A stretch of DNA of 43,167 nt from Flavobacteriales bacterium. Lineage in GTDB: Bacteria; Bacteroidota; Bacteroidia; NS11-12g; UBA955. The first letter of the stretch is position 1, and each line of letters opens with the position of its first letter. Both the position numbers and the translations under genes were made by a program. Below the pieces are notes generated by a model, which saw only the letters and a program-made list of their open reading frames with translations, had not been told where the DNA came from and ran no database searches. The stretch spans positions 1-43,167 of the forward strand of contig CANFLS010000022.1 in NCBI GenBank assembly GCA_947447955.1. The letters are read 5' to 3'. Below are positions 1 through 8,516 of this stretch, one piece after another.

Positions 1-151
1 TTATCACAACAAGAAACACCAAACTATTGGAATGAAACCCAATGAAGCATATTCAATATCTTTAAACCAAAATGCTGCATAATTCAAACCAAAATATTAA
101 CTTAGCACCACTAAACTTTGGTCCAACAACTGGGGAGTATTATAAACAGCC

Positions 152-247
152 TAGCGTCAACTTGCGAAGTAATGTCAACCCGCGTAAGCGGAGTCAACAG
201 CGTAGCGTCAACTTGCGAAGCAAAGTTATCCCGCGTGAGCGGTCAAT
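152..247. repeat. Two tandem copies of a 51-bp direct repeat
   Basis: TAGCGTCAACTTGCGAAG occurs at 152-169 and again at 203-220. CCCGCGTAAGCGG (179-191) recurs as CCCGCGTGAGCGG (230-242), giving a period of 51 bp. The CCGC/GCGG parts can pair as a small stem. The second copy overlaps the last codons of the repeat-protein gene by a few bases. The words GTCAAC and GCGAAG return in repeats at the far right end of the window, so this looks like a dispersed intergenic repeat family. Positions 1-151 hold nothing else I recognise. Confidence 0.75.
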
Positions 248-3200
248 TCCCTTTTTTAAACTGAATGCCTTTCGATTTCAAGTAACCAGCATTACTTCTA
301 AATCGGATAAACCAGAGCAATTTCTCTTCCAAGTAGAATTCTTTGGTACTTGGGATTTTTGTTTTCGACTTTGAAAACAATCCTAAGGCATACCATTTGT
401 AGTAATCGCCATTTTTCTTGATGCGCTTGCTGTAGAGTGGGAAAATGGTTTTTTCTGTGGCACTGTCTTTCTGCATATTCACATATACTTTATGCAAAAA
501 CCGAGTTTCTAAATCGCCATTGGTGTACCTATCTCTCAAATATGCACGGAACAAAAATCTGTGGCCCGACATACGTCCCTCAATAGCCTTGTATTTATAC
601 ACTTGCCAAAGGAAACTCATTCGGGTGGTATTGTCTTTCTTTGACCAACTATACAGAGGAAACAACACATTATAACTGTGGTTTGGCGAATTTTTAATCC
701 ACAAAAATGGCGCAATGTGAAAACGATGCACCCCATTGATATGCTCATTTTGAATAAGCGGCCAAATTACCGACGTCGATTTGTATTGAATACTTGAATC
801 ATAATCCCTTCGAATCAATCCATATAAAACATTGAAATGCATTATGTTATTTACATCCTTCACATAATTAAATAAAGGCCAAAACCTTATATGGTTTCGA
901 TATGGTGTTTTAATGTGCCAATATAAAGGAGTAATTCCAGAAATTCGATTCTGCTCCGATGGTTTATGTAAAGTGTAAGTTAATTTATTGTAAAACAAAG
1001 GGAACAACATGGTTTCTCGGGTAAAACTTGTATCTATGTCTTGAATAGCTTTACCTTGATTTATTTCAAAAACACTGATATGAGAACAGGTATATTTGGT
1101 AATTATGTAAAACAAAGGCGTAACGGCAATTAATTTGTAATCTTCTCTAAAATTTAAATGATCAACATATACAGATTTTACCCTCAAACGCAAATAAATC
1201 GGAATCAATAACGTACGGTTTTCGTATTCATAATCTGATTTTGTCATTTTGTGATAAAACAGAGGCGCAAATACCAAAGATGTATCCCTCAACGAAGTTT
1301 TACTCCAATAAATTGGAGGGAAATAACGAATATTTTTATTTTGCGAGTGAAAACTATAATAAATTGGCAACAGATACCGGTTTTGAACCCAACCATCCTG
1401 TCCTTTTTTTAAATAATTGCTTCTCCAATAGAACGGGGTAATAGCCAACGTTGAATGCAATAATTCTTTATCAGCGGGACGACCATAAAACTTTTTACTC
1501 GAATAATACAATGGAAACAAAAAATGCTTTGAAGTATTTAATCCCTTAATCTTCCAAAACAAATATCCATAAGAAATTGCCGAATAAATCCAAGGCTGAA
1601 CATCATTGATATGGATGTAAAAAGGAAGTACTAAAGATTGCGTTTCCTTGCCATGGTGTTTCCAAATCAATGGAAATAACACCAAATTGGTATCTGTTTG
1701 ATTTCTCTCAGCAAAAAACAGAGGAAACAACATTTTTGTACTTGCATTTTTGTCTTTGTACTGCCAGTACAATGGAAATACCGTAAAGCTGCTTTTACTT
1801 CCGAATTTACTGGTAAAAATCAAAGGAAAAAACACGCGATTCACCTCGCCGGCATTAGTTTTCAAAACCCAATACAAGGGCAAAATACCCGTAATGCGTT
1901 CTTTAAAATCATAATTATATTGAGAATAATAAAAGGGAAACACAAATTTTGTCCAAACTTCCTCGTTTCTAATGTTAAAATAAAAGGGAAGTAAAATTTT
2001 TGTCCATTGAGTGTTACTATAATGACCGTTCCAATAGAATGGAAAAATTGCCAAAGTAGTATCTGTTTTTGTTCTTATTCGTAAGAACAACGGAAACAAC
2101 AATTTGGAAAAGTTTCCATTGGCATACGTTTTTCCAAAATATAGGGGAAAAATGGCAAGGCCCTTCAATGATCTTGTTTGGTAGTGCCAAACCAAAGGGG
2201 TAAACATTGAAAAAGTATCGCCATTGGTATTTTGGCTATTTAAATACAAAGGCACCAAGAGTTTAAAATTGTATGTTGGTTTTTTGCCCCACCACATCAA
2301 CATACCTAAACTTCTAATTGTGTATTTACTATTTTGCAAATTGGAGGCAAAGTAAATTGGGAAAATCATTTTCCATCGGTTATTCGTAAATGTATCTTCT
2401 TTAAAATCCCAGTACAATGGAAACAATACAGTACGGTTATAACTTTTTCTATATTTAGGTTGATCGTAGGTGAAATGCCAAAAAAATGGAGTTATAATAC
2501 GCTGACGTTTGTTGTAGGCAATGGAATATTGACTCTCAACAATATCGATACTGCGGTTGAACCATATTGGAAAAAAACAATTTATCGTTTCTGGATTGCT
2601 TTTTAATGAGTAATACAACAACCCCGCATACAAACTGGATTGATAACTCCTGTTAACATTAAAATACAAAGGGAAAATTCGGAAAGATTTAAATTCAGTT
2701 CCACCAATACGGCGCCATGTTTCTTCATAATTAAACAACGGAAACAAAGAAATATGGTGATATTTAAAATCCAGCATGGTAGAATCGGTAATGATATAAT
2801 CTTTGTTTAAATAATTGGAAAACAACAAAAAGTATCGCTGATCATGTACCGCCGATGAATCTTCAAATTCCTTATAATTCCGACTGGAACTGTGTATATT
2901 TTCCGTAAAAGTAAGCAACGGATATATGTTTAAATTTTTTATAAGGCTTTTTTTAATTACTTCAGAATTAGAATTTACTGTTTGCTCAAATTCTGATTTG
3001 TATGTTAAAATTGGGAAAAGAGTATGACTTATTTTGTTTTGATTTTTATAATACCAATACAACGGAAAAACGACCAAATGTGTTTTTTGCAACACAACAT
3101 CGTTTTTAAAATACACAAAAAAGAATGCATTGTTTTCTAAATATAAACCATTATTCGATGTGGTAAAGTTCAATAACTCAATGTCGGGAAGCAATGAAAC

Positions 3201-3605
3201 CAAACGATATGATTTTCTTTTCTGGAAGGAATCAGCAACGTATTCAAAAAGACTTGGATATACCACTGTACCTAATTTCAATACAGTATGGCTCGGTTTC
3301 TGCGATTTGTAATAAAGTGGCAATAGATGGCTATGTACATAATTTGAATCGAACACTTCTTTGTGTTGATACAAGGTAAACGCCAACTGCAAATCTTTAG
3401 ATTCCTCGTTATTCTCCCGGTAAATGATGGGCCACAAGTGGCGGTTTTTATTACGGGTGATGCCCACGTCAAATTTCAATTGATCGGTGGTATCCGTTTG
3501 TGCAAGGATTTCTTGTCCCTCAAAAACAAAAAATAAACACAGTAAAAACTTTAGCAGAATACTTCTATTTTGATAGAACCAATTTTGTACGGAAGGCTTC
3601 TGCAT
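243..3605 (-). CDS. Very large exported protein of FPLYW-type repeats, function unknown
   Basis: This 1120-residue protein begins with a basic stretch and a hydrophobic segment (about residues 14-35) ending in ILAQ, which reads as a Sec signal peptide cleaved before TDTTD. Almost all the rest is built from degenerate units of roughly 20-30 residues. Each unit carries a core such as LFPLYW, IFPLYF, VFPLYW or LFPLFF, followed by an aromatic and polar stretch that alternates like beta strands. No enzyme motif, cysteine cluster or C-terminal sorting domain is visible. The regular aromatic strands suggest a large beta structure in or at the outer membrane, but that is inference. It is transcribed away from the yjdM-like gene, with about 110 bp between them. 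I cannot assign a named family or function. Confidence 0.85.
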   Translation of the reverse strand: MQKPSVQNWFYQNRSILLKFLLCLFFVFEGQEILAQTDTTDQLKFDVGITRNKNRHLWPIIYRENNEESKDLQLAFTLYQHKEVFDSNYVHSHLLPLYYKSQKPSHTVLKLGTVVYPSLFEYVADSFQKRKSYRLVSLLPDIELLNFTTSNNGLYLENNAFFFVYFKNDVVLQKTHLVVFPLYWYYKNQNKISHTLFPILTYKSEFEQTVNSNSEVIKKSLIKNLNIYPLLTFTENIHSSSRNYKEFEDSSAVHDQRYFLLFSNYLNKDYIITDSTMLDFKYHHISLFPLFNYEETWRRIGGTEFKSFRIFPLYFNVNRSYQSSLYAGLLYYSLKSNPETINCFFPIWFNRSIDIVESQYSIAYNKRQRIITPFFWHFTYDQPKYRKSYNRTVLFPLYWDFKEDTFTNNRWKMIFPIYFASNLQNSKYTIRSLGMLMWWGKKPTYNFKLLVPLYLNSQNTNGDTFSMFTPLVWHYQTRSLKGLAIFPLYFGKTYANGNFSKLLFPLFLRIRTKTDTTLAIFPFYWNGHYSNTQWTKILLPFYFNIRNEEVWTKFVFPFYYSQYNYDFKERITGILPLYWVLKTNAGEVNRVFFPLIFTSKFGSKSSFTVFPLYWQYKDKNASTKMLFPLFFAERNQTDTNLVLFPLIWKHHGKETQSLVLPFYIHINDVQPWIYSAISYGYLFWKIKGLNTSKHFLFPLYYSSKKFYGRPADKELLHSTLAITPFYWRSNYLKKGQDGWVQNRYLLPIYYSFHSQNKNIRYFPPIYWSKTSLRDTSLVFAPLFYHKMTKSDYEYENRTLLIPIYLRLRVKSVYVDHLNFREDYKLIAVTPLFYIITKYTCSHISVFEINQGKAIQDIDTSFTRETMLFPLFYNKLTYTLHKPSEQNRISGITPLYWHIKTPYRNHIRFWPLFNYVKDVNNIMHFNVLYGLIRRDYDSSIQYKSTSVIWPLIQNEHINGVHRFHIAPFLWIKNSPNHSYNVLFPLYSWSKKDNTTRMSFLWQVYKYKAIEGRMSGHRFLFRAYLRDRYTNGDLETRFLHKVYVNMQKDSATEKTIFPLYSKRIKKNGDYYKWYALGLFSKSKTKIPSTKEFYLEEKLLWFIRFRSNAGYLKSKGIQFKKGN

Positions 3606-3717
3606 TTACTAAATATACAAAGATAGTTATAAAAAAATAGACCAACTGAAACAAAAGGCATAGTTATTTACGAAAAACCTTGTATTTCACCCAAACTTTA
3701 ACAAACTTTGCTCCACT

Positions 3718-4065
3718 ATGTCAGACATCACTCCTTGCCCACAATGCGGTTCAGAATACCCTTATCCTTCAGGACTTTTAATGATTTGCCCAGAATGCGC
3801 GCATGAATGGAACCCAGAAGAGGTTGAGGAAGTTGCAGCCGAAGATGGCGGATTGGTGGTGAAAGATTCTAACGGAAAAATCTTAAAAGACGGCGATACT
3901 GTTGTTATTATCAAAGATTTACCTGTAAAAGGTTTTTCAAAATCAATCAAAGTGGGAACAAAAGTAAACAACATTCGTTTGACAGATGGCGACCACAACA
4001 TCGATTGTAAAATTGGCGAATTTGGCTCTATGTCTATCAAATCTGAATTTGTAAAACTCGGATAA
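3718..4065 (+). CDS. yjdM: PhnA/YjdM family zinc-ribbon protein
   Basis: The 115-residue protein starts with a zinc ribbon, CPQCGSEY at residues 7-14 and CPECAHEW about 17 residues later. The C-terminal half is the PhnA/YjdM core, with [14 protein letters not shown] and a glycine/lysine-rich beta segment. The length matches the family (E. coli YjdM is about 111 residues). The family was first named for alkylphosphonate uptake. That role is not supported by known biochemistry, so the true function is uncertain; no phosphonate genes lie nearby. It sits 7 bp upstream of the DUF1801/CDGSH gene in the same direction, so the two are probably co-transcribed. The ATG directly follows an AT-rich leader without a strong ribosome-binding site. 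Confidence 0.9.
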   Translation: MSDITPCPQCGSEYPYPSGLLMICPECAHEWNPEEVEEVAAEDGGLVVKDSNGKILKDGDTVVIIKDLPVKGFSKSIKVGTKVNNIRLTDGDHNIDCKIGEFGSMSIKSEFVKLG

Positions 4066-4072
4066 TTTATCT

Positions 4073-4717
4073 ATGAACACCAGTGTTGAAACATACTTTG
4101 CAAACTTAAAGCAATGGAAACCAGAGCTTGAAATATTGCGTAACATCGTTTTGGATTGCGGTTTGGTTGAAGAATTCAAATGGCGCGGTCCTTGTTACAC
4201 ATACAACAACAGCAATAGTATCATCATTGGAGGATTCAAAGACAATTTTGTAATTAGTTTTTTAAAGGGTGTGTTTTTGAGGGACGACCACAAGTTGTTG
4301 CAAAAACCAGGTGACAATTCTCAAACTGTGAGGTTTATGCGTTTTACAGAGGCAACTCAGGTTTTGGAATTGGAACCTATTATCAAAACATATATATACG
4401 AAGCCATTGAGGTTGAAAAAGCAGGAATGAAATTAGATCCCGCCGACAAACCCACATTGGAATATATTCCTGAATTTGAAAAAATTATGTCTGAAAACGC
4501 CGAATTCAAAGCGGCGTTTGAGGCATTAACACCTGGCCGACAAAGGGCATACAACATGCACTTTGCTTCTGCCAAGCAATCAGAAACCCGTACTTCGCGC
4601 ATTATTGCCATAATGCCAAGGGTTTTCAAAGGCAAAGGTCTGAATGATTGCATTTGCGGTTTAAGTAAGCGTATGCCCACTTGCGATGGCAGCCACAAGA
4701 TGTTGAGGGAGGGTTGA
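4073..4717 (+). CDS. DUF1801/YdeI-like protein with C-terminal CDGSH iron-sulfur motif
   Basis: Residues 1-115 or so form a DUF1801 (YdhG/YdeI-like) domain: an N-terminal helix, WRGPCYTYNN, then GFKDNFVISFLKG. The middle part (about 130-185) has the helical YdeI/OmpD-associated pattern, with EFKAAFEALTPGRQRAY and ETRTSRI. The last 25 residues carry CICGLSKRMPTCDGSH, which fits the mitoNEET-type CDGSH consensus (C-x-C-x2-S-x3-P-x-C-D-G-S-H) exactly and should bind a [2Fe-2S] cluster through three Cys and one His. The protein is therefore a fusion or tailed variant. The DUF1801 fold is thought to bind small ligands; the reaction is unknown. It follows yjdM by 7 bp. The reading frame stays open for another 61 codons after the TGA stop (see the remnant at 4718). 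Confidence 0.85.
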   Translation: MNTSVETYFANLKQWKPELEILRNIVLDCGLVEEFKWRGPCYTYNNSNSIIIGGFKDNFVISFLKGVFLRDDHKLLQKPGDNSQTVRFMRFTEATQVLELEPIIKTYIYEAIEVEKAGMKLDPADKPTLEYIPEFEKIMSENAEFKAAFEALTPGRQRAYNMHFASAKQSETRTSRIIAIMPRVFKGKGLNDCICGLSKRMPTCDGSHKMLREG

Positions 4718-4903
4718 TATCCCGTACAAAATTACAAGTCTACTTCAAAAGTTGAAGAATGCGCAAGCACTTACAAAAACCATCGTTCCATTGTTGTAGG
4801 TACTTTGGCTCATGAGGGACAGATATCGTACATCAATCAAAACCGATACAGAGAAAACGTACTCGACTTGATCAAGGGCAAATACAAAGTAGGTGGATTA
4901 TAA
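4718..4903 (+). pseudogene. Possible gene remnant downstream of the CDGSH protein
   Basis: Directly after the TGA at 4715-4717 the same frame runs open for 61 codons to a TAA at 4901. There is no ATG near its beginning. The translated text looks protein-like, for example GTLAHEGQISYIN and ENVLDLIKGKYKVGG. Either a C-terminal fragment of a lost gene lies here, or the upstream gene once read through. I do not recognise the family. The openness could also be chance over such a short stretch. Confidence 0.3.
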
Positions 4904-4940
4904 AACTGCACATTCTTACTAAAACAACACCAACTCAAAA

Positions 4941-4970
4941 AAAACCTCAAATCCGAGGGATTTTTTTTTT
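4941..4970 (+). terminator. Rho-independent terminator after the yjdM / CDGSH unit
   Basis: AAATCC (4949-4954), a GAG loop and GGATTT (4958-4963) form a perfect 6-bp stem followed by an unbroken T run to 4970. An A run precedes the stem, so it could also act on the other strand. It separates the yjdM-CDGSH unit from the rhodopsin leader. Confidence 0.7.
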
Positions 4971-5014
4971 GCGCTAATAACTTGAATTTTAAATTGTTGA
5001 ACTTTTTATACGCT

Positions 5015-5101
5015 AAAAATTAAACAAACTATTTTTGTTTAATTTTTGCAATTTCAAAAAGATAGATAAATTGACAATTTGGGTGATTTTGTTTAACAAA
5101 A
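5015..5101. promoter_or_regulatory. Inverted repeats with TTTGTTTAA boxes upstream of rhodopsin
   Basis: A perfect 14-bp inverted repeat (5015-5028 with 5034-5047, 5-nt loop) is followed by a second perfect odd palindrome, TTTTGTTTAACAAAA (5087-5101). The word TTTGTTTAA occurs at 5034-5042 and 5088-5096, and inverted at 5020-5028. These repeated sites lie 80-160 bp upstream of the rhodopsin promoter candidate, in a 330-bp AT-rich stretch with no gene. They could be operator sites for a regulator of rhodopsin expression, or simply AT-rich hairpins. Confidence 0.4.
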
Positions 5102-5175
5102 TACATCAATATTTTTTAGTCAATTTTGCTCAAAAACATACAAAAAATAGCCTAAATTAATGAAATTTAGATTTT

Positions 5176-5183
5176 TACATTTG
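5176..5183 (+). promoter_or_regulatory. Candidate Bacteroidota -7 box (TACATTTG) for the rhodopsin gene
   Basis: TACATTTG matches the Bacteroidota -7 consensus TAnnTTTG. It lies 127 bp upstream of the rhodopsin ATG, which would leave a long AT-rich 5' leader. I see no good -33 TTTG at the usual spacing, so this is only a partial match. Confidence 0.4.
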
Positions 5184-5309
5184 CACTTTAAACTTAATTA
5201 TTCTATCATTGTTTCTTAGATATAATTGGAGTCCAGATACCAATTCAAAAAACGGGGCCTTAACCGAAAAGCCACAAGAGTAGGAAAAACCAAACTAAAT
5301 TTATATATT

Positions 5310-6026
5310 ATGGAACATTTAAAAATTGCAAGTGATAATTACGTGGCGTTCACGTTTTTTATCGGCACCATGGCTATGATGGCCGCGTCAGTTTTCTTCT
5401 TCTTTGAGTTGAACAACACTTCAGCTAAATGGAGAACTTCAGTATTAGTTTCTGGACTAATTACTTTCATCGCAGCTGTGCATTACTATTACATGCGCGG
5501 TTACAACTTGGCAACAGGTGATTCACCAACATTCTTTAGATATGTTGACTGGATTTTGACTGTGCCTTTGATGTGCGTTGAATTCTATTTGATTACCAAA
5601 AAAGCAGGTGCTAAAATTGGCCTACTTTGGAAATTAATTTTCGCTTCTTTAGTGATGTTGGTTACTGGTTATTTCGGTGAAACAATCGATGCTGCTAACA
5701 GCGTTCTTTGGGGTGTAATTTCTGGTGCTGCATATTTCTACATTGCATACTTAGTATGGTTTGGTGAAGTTGCTCAGTTATCTCAAACTGCAGGTCCACA
5801 AGTTGCAAAAGCAACTCGTATTTTGGCTTGGTTTGTTTTGGTAGGTTGGGCTATCTATCCATTAGGATACATTTTGGGAACTCCAGGTGGTCTTTTTGGA
5901 ATGAAATTAGTTGCAGATCCAAAATTGGCTTCTCACTACATGGATATCGTTTATAACATTGCCGATGCAATCAACAAAATCGGTTTTGGTTTAGTAATCT
6001 ATGCTTTAAGCAGAAACGAAGACTAA
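5310..6026 (+). CDS. Proton-pumping proteorhodopsin (green-tuned, with fenestration glycine)
   Basis: This is a 238-residue seven-helix type 1 rhodopsin, a light-driven outward proton pump of the inner membrane with retinal as chromophore. The ATG at 5310 is chosen because 28 residues upstream only a TTG extends the frame, and helix A begins right after this ATG. Helix C reads RYVDWILTVPLMCVEF. It gives the proton acceptor D80, T84 and proton donor E91 (the DTE pump motif), with M88 at the spectral-tuning site, which indicates green absorption. H58 matches the conserved helix-B histidine that pairs with the acceptor. K223 in IADAINKIGFG is the Schiff-base lysine, with D219 before it. G135 in LWGVISG aligns with Trp138 of bacteriorhodopsin, the glycine that opens the carotenoid-antenna window in xanthorhodopsin. 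It is flanked by terminators, so it is probably monocistronic. Confidence 0.97.
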   Translation: MEHLKIASDNYVAFTFFIGTMAMMAASVFFFFELNNTSAKWRTSVLVSGLITFIAAVHYYYMRGYNLATGDSPTFFRYVDWILTVPLMCVEFYLITKKAGAKIGLLWKLIFASLVMLVTGYFGETIDAANSVLWGVISGAAYFYIAYLVWFGEVAQLSQTAGPQVAKATRILAWFVLVGWAIYPLGYILGTPGGLFGMKLVADPKLASHYMDIVYNIADAINKIGFGLVIYALSRNED

Positions 6027-6044
6027 TATACTCATTTCCTAACT

Positions 6045-6095
6045 AAGGCGGATTTTTCAAATAGTATATACGTTTGAAAAATCCGCCTTTTTTTA
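6045..6095 (+). terminator. Strong terminator after rhodopsin
   Basis: A perfect 17-bp stem (6045-6061 pairing with 6073-6089, 11-nt loop) contains GGCGGATTTTTC and its complement and is followed by a T run to 6094. It ends the rhodopsin transcript before the crtY-blh fusion gene, suggesting separate control of opsin and retinal synthesis. Confidence 0.9.
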
Positions 6096-6150
6096 TGCCT
6101 ACAAAAAATCCCACCCAATAAATATAAAAAACAATTAGCTCCCTTTTACC

Positions 6151-8178
6151 ATGCAGCCAACCAATAATATACAAGTTTACCATTACGTATTTATTGGTGC
6201 GGGCGCTTCAACCATTTTGCTATTATTGAGCTTAGAACGAAATACACAATTACAAGACAAAAACATCCTAATTATTGATCCTGATCGAAAAGATCAAAAC
6301 GATAAAACATATTGCTTTTGGGGCAATGCCCAAGAACCTTTTATCCAAAATATTGGGCACATAGTTTCACACCGTTGGAATTCATTTGCAGTGAACCAAA
6401 GTCTCACAGAGAAAACCAACAACCTTGAGTATTTCCATATCAAAGGCATTGATTTGTATCAGGAACTAAACCGAATTATCCAAAAATTTAATATCAGCAG
6501 ATCTTATTTAACGGTAAATAAGTTAAAAGAGAATAATGACCATACCCAAGTATTCTCTGAAAGCGAAACTTGGCAAGGCAAAATGGTTTTTGATAGCCGT
6601 CCACCAAGCTTTTTAAAACCAAACAACCATCAAGCACATCTTTTTCAATCGTTTGTTGGCTTTGTTGTTGAATTGGACCATGCAAACTTCAATGCTACTA
6701 CCATAGATTTGATGGATTTCAATGTCCCTCAAAATGAAAACACACAATTCATGTATGTTCTACCTTTTGGCCATAATTTGGCCTTGGTAGAGCTCACAAG
6801 ATTTGGACAAAGCAAAATCACCGTTGATGAAGCAGCGCCAATTATCAAAGATTACATAGAACAGCATTATGGGGCATTCAAACTCATAGATACAGAAGTT
6901 GGATGCATTCCTATGAGTTCGGCGCAAATTACCGCTGAAATACCGTCACAAAAAATCATCAAAATTGGGTCAAGGGCGGGTGCCATTAAACCAAGCACAG
7001 GTTATGCCTTTAAAAACATGATCAAACATTCGGAGGAAATTTCCCAGGCAATTTCAAACAATTCAAAAATTGAGATTATTGAAAGAAGTCCCCGATTCAA
7101 ACTATACGATCGATTGTTGCTAAAAATCATTGAAAAAGATCATTCTACAGCAACAAACATATTCGAAACGCTCTTTCAAAAAAATCCGTTGGCACTCATT
7201 CTGAAATTCTTAGATGAACAAACGAATATTTGGGAGGACATACAAATCTTCAAAACATTGCCGTTTTCAACTTTTATGAAAGCACTTTTGAAAGATACTT
7301 GGCATCGATTTAATCACTTAATGCCCTCATTTCTTCTCATATTGACTACCCTCTTTTTGAATTTGCTTTTTGTTGCAAATCCAGAATTCTGCAATAAAGC
7401 CAGCCTCATTTTGGGAGTTGCAGGACTTTTTACGGTAGGAATTCCCCACGGTGCTTTAGATCATTTGCTCGAAAGCAAACAAATCAATCACAAACCCACC
7501 TTCAAGTTTATTTCCCAATATTTGGGCATAGCCTTTCTGTATTTTTTACTTTGGGTGATTGCCCCAAAATTGTCATTTTGCTTTTTCCTCCTCTTTTCCA
7601 TTTGGCATTTTGGCTCCACCGACGTTTTAGAATGGCGCTTAGTTAAAAAGAAAGTTTTTAAAAGTTGGTTTTGGGGGACATTGGTTTTTGGCATCATATT
7701 GTTTGGACATTTCAATGAAACGAAAGACATATTATTAAACATGAATGTGGATCTTTCTGCGTTCAATGATTCTTTAGTATTGTATAGCTATGTTGCAAGC
7801 ATCATTGCGGCAATTTTATTTGCAATTTCCGAAAACAAGAGGCGAATCTATTTGACTGTTGCAATCATTTTATTGGCAAACCAATTACCCTTATTGATGT
7901 CGTTTGGAATCTATTTCATAGGCCAACACAGTTTAACTGGTTGGAAACATTTGAAAACTGGTCTCAATGCAGATAATTTAGCGCTAACAAAAAAGGCATT
8001 TCCATTCACGTTCGGCGCATTGTTGCTTTTTGCTGTTTTGTTTGTGTGCATTCAATTCAAAGTTGTAAACCAAATTAACGACAATCTTTTGAGTTTGTTT
8101 TTCATTTTTATTGCTTGCATCAGCTTCCCCCATGTTTTAGCAATGAATACTTTTTACAAGAAAGTAAACTTAGACTGA
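6151..8178 (+). CDS. Bifunctional lycopene cyclase (CrtY-like) / beta-carotene 15,15'-dioxygenase (Blh-like) fusion
   Basis: The 675-residue protein joins two enzymes that usually come as separate genes. Residues about 9-385 are a FAD/NAD-type lycopene cyclase: the nucleotide-binding GAGAS at 16-20 after a hydrophobic strand, FDSRPP near 147-152, LPFGHNLALVELTRF in the middle, and IGSRAGAIKPSTGYAF near 272-287. Residues about 395-675 are a multi-pass membrane Brp/Blh domain, with histidines in GIPHGALDH (H433, H438), WHFGSTD (H486) and GQHSLTGWKH (H593, H600). These are the expected iron ligands. Together the two halves would convert lycopene to beta-carotene and cleave it to two retinals for the rhodopsin just upstream. 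No stop or frameshift lies between the domains. crtE, crtB and crtI are not in the window. Confidence 0.93.
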   Translation: MQPTNNIQVYHYVFIGAGASTILLLLSLERNTQLQDKNILIIDPDRKDQNDKTYCFWGNAQEPFIQNIGHIVSHRWNSFAVNQSLTEKTNNLEYFHIKGIDLYQELNRIIQKFNISRSYLTVNKLKENNDHTQVFSESETWQGKMVFDSRPPSFLKPNNHQAHLFQSFVGFVVELDHANFNATTIDLMDFNVPQNENTQFMYVLPFGHNLALVELTRFGQSKITVDEAAPIIKDYIEQHYGAFKLIDTEVGCIPMSSAQITAEIPSQKIIKIGSRAGAIKPSTGYAFKNMIKHSEEISQAISNNSKIEIIERSPRFKLYDRLLLKIIEKDHSTATNIFETLFQKNPLALILKFLDEQTNIWEDIQIFKTLPFSTFMKALLKDTWHRFNHLMPSFLLILTTLFLNLLFVANPEFCNKASLILGVAGLFTVGIPHGALDHLLESKQINHKPTFKFISQYLGIAFLYFLLWVIAPKLSFCFFLLFSIWHFGSTDVLEWRLVKKKVFKSWFWGTLVFGIILFGHFNETKDILLNMNVDLSAFNDSLVLYSYVASIIAAILFAISENKRRIYLTVAIILLANQLPLLMSFGIYFIGQHSLTGWKHLKTGLNADNLALTKKAFPFTFGALLLFAVLFVCIQFKVVNQINDNLLSLFFIFIACISFPHVLAMNTFYKKVNLD

Positions 8179-8203
8179 GTTTTACCAAATTTGGTGTAAT
8201 CCG

Positions 8204-8353
8204 TTAACTCGTCTTGCTTTTATTCGCACGGCATTTATCTGAACAATACTTCACATCTGCCCAGTTTTTCTCCCACTTTTTGCGCCAAGCAAAAGGCCTA
8301 TTGCAAGCTATGCAAACTTTCTCAGGGAGATTTTCTTTTTTAACGCCTTTCAT
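8204..8353 (-). CDS. DUF2256 small zinc-ribbon protein
   Basis: This 49-residue protein has [18 protein letters not shown] followed by YCSDKC, two cysteine pairs likely to bind zinc, and a lysine-rich tail; this is the DUF2256 pattern. The start is the ATG at 8351-8353. The frame is open for 52 more codons upstream, but that part has no DUF2256 features and would make the protein twice the family length. DUF2256 genes are often found beside cryptochrome or photolyase genes, and two such genes lie about 1.2 kb away. The biochemical role is unknown. It converges on the crtY-blh gene with 25 bp between the stops. Confidence 0.8.
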   Translation of the reverse strand: MKGVKKENLPEKVCIACNRPFAWRKKWEKNWADVKYCSDKCRANKSKTS

Positions 8354-8516
8354 TTGTTTTGATGAGTCAAACCGTATTTGACTTTCACATAAGTAGAACA
8401 ATTTTGGGTAAAAAAGGTTGTTGGGGGATGATACAAACGAACAATCATTCATATAAACGTTAGATGAATCAACCAATATCAAAAATCTGAAATACCGTAA
8501 AAAATGCAATTCTTTC

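Noticed and set aside
1698..2606. Plus-strand frames opposite the FPLYW-repeat gene
   Set aside because: They are short, numerous and composition-driven shadows of the repeat gene.
5226..5309. 28-residue extension of rhodopsin from a TTG
   Set aside because: The stretch is basic and polar, lies in the AT-rich leader, and the ATG at 5310 directly precedes helix A.
6151..8178. Fusion as two separate genes with an internal start
   Set aside because: No stop, overlap or ATG with a normal leader lies between the domains; the frame is continuous for 675 codons.
8354..8509. N-terminal extension of the DUF2256 protein
   Set aside because: The extra 52 residues show no family pattern and the DUF2256 family is about 50 residues long; the ATG at 8353 fits better.
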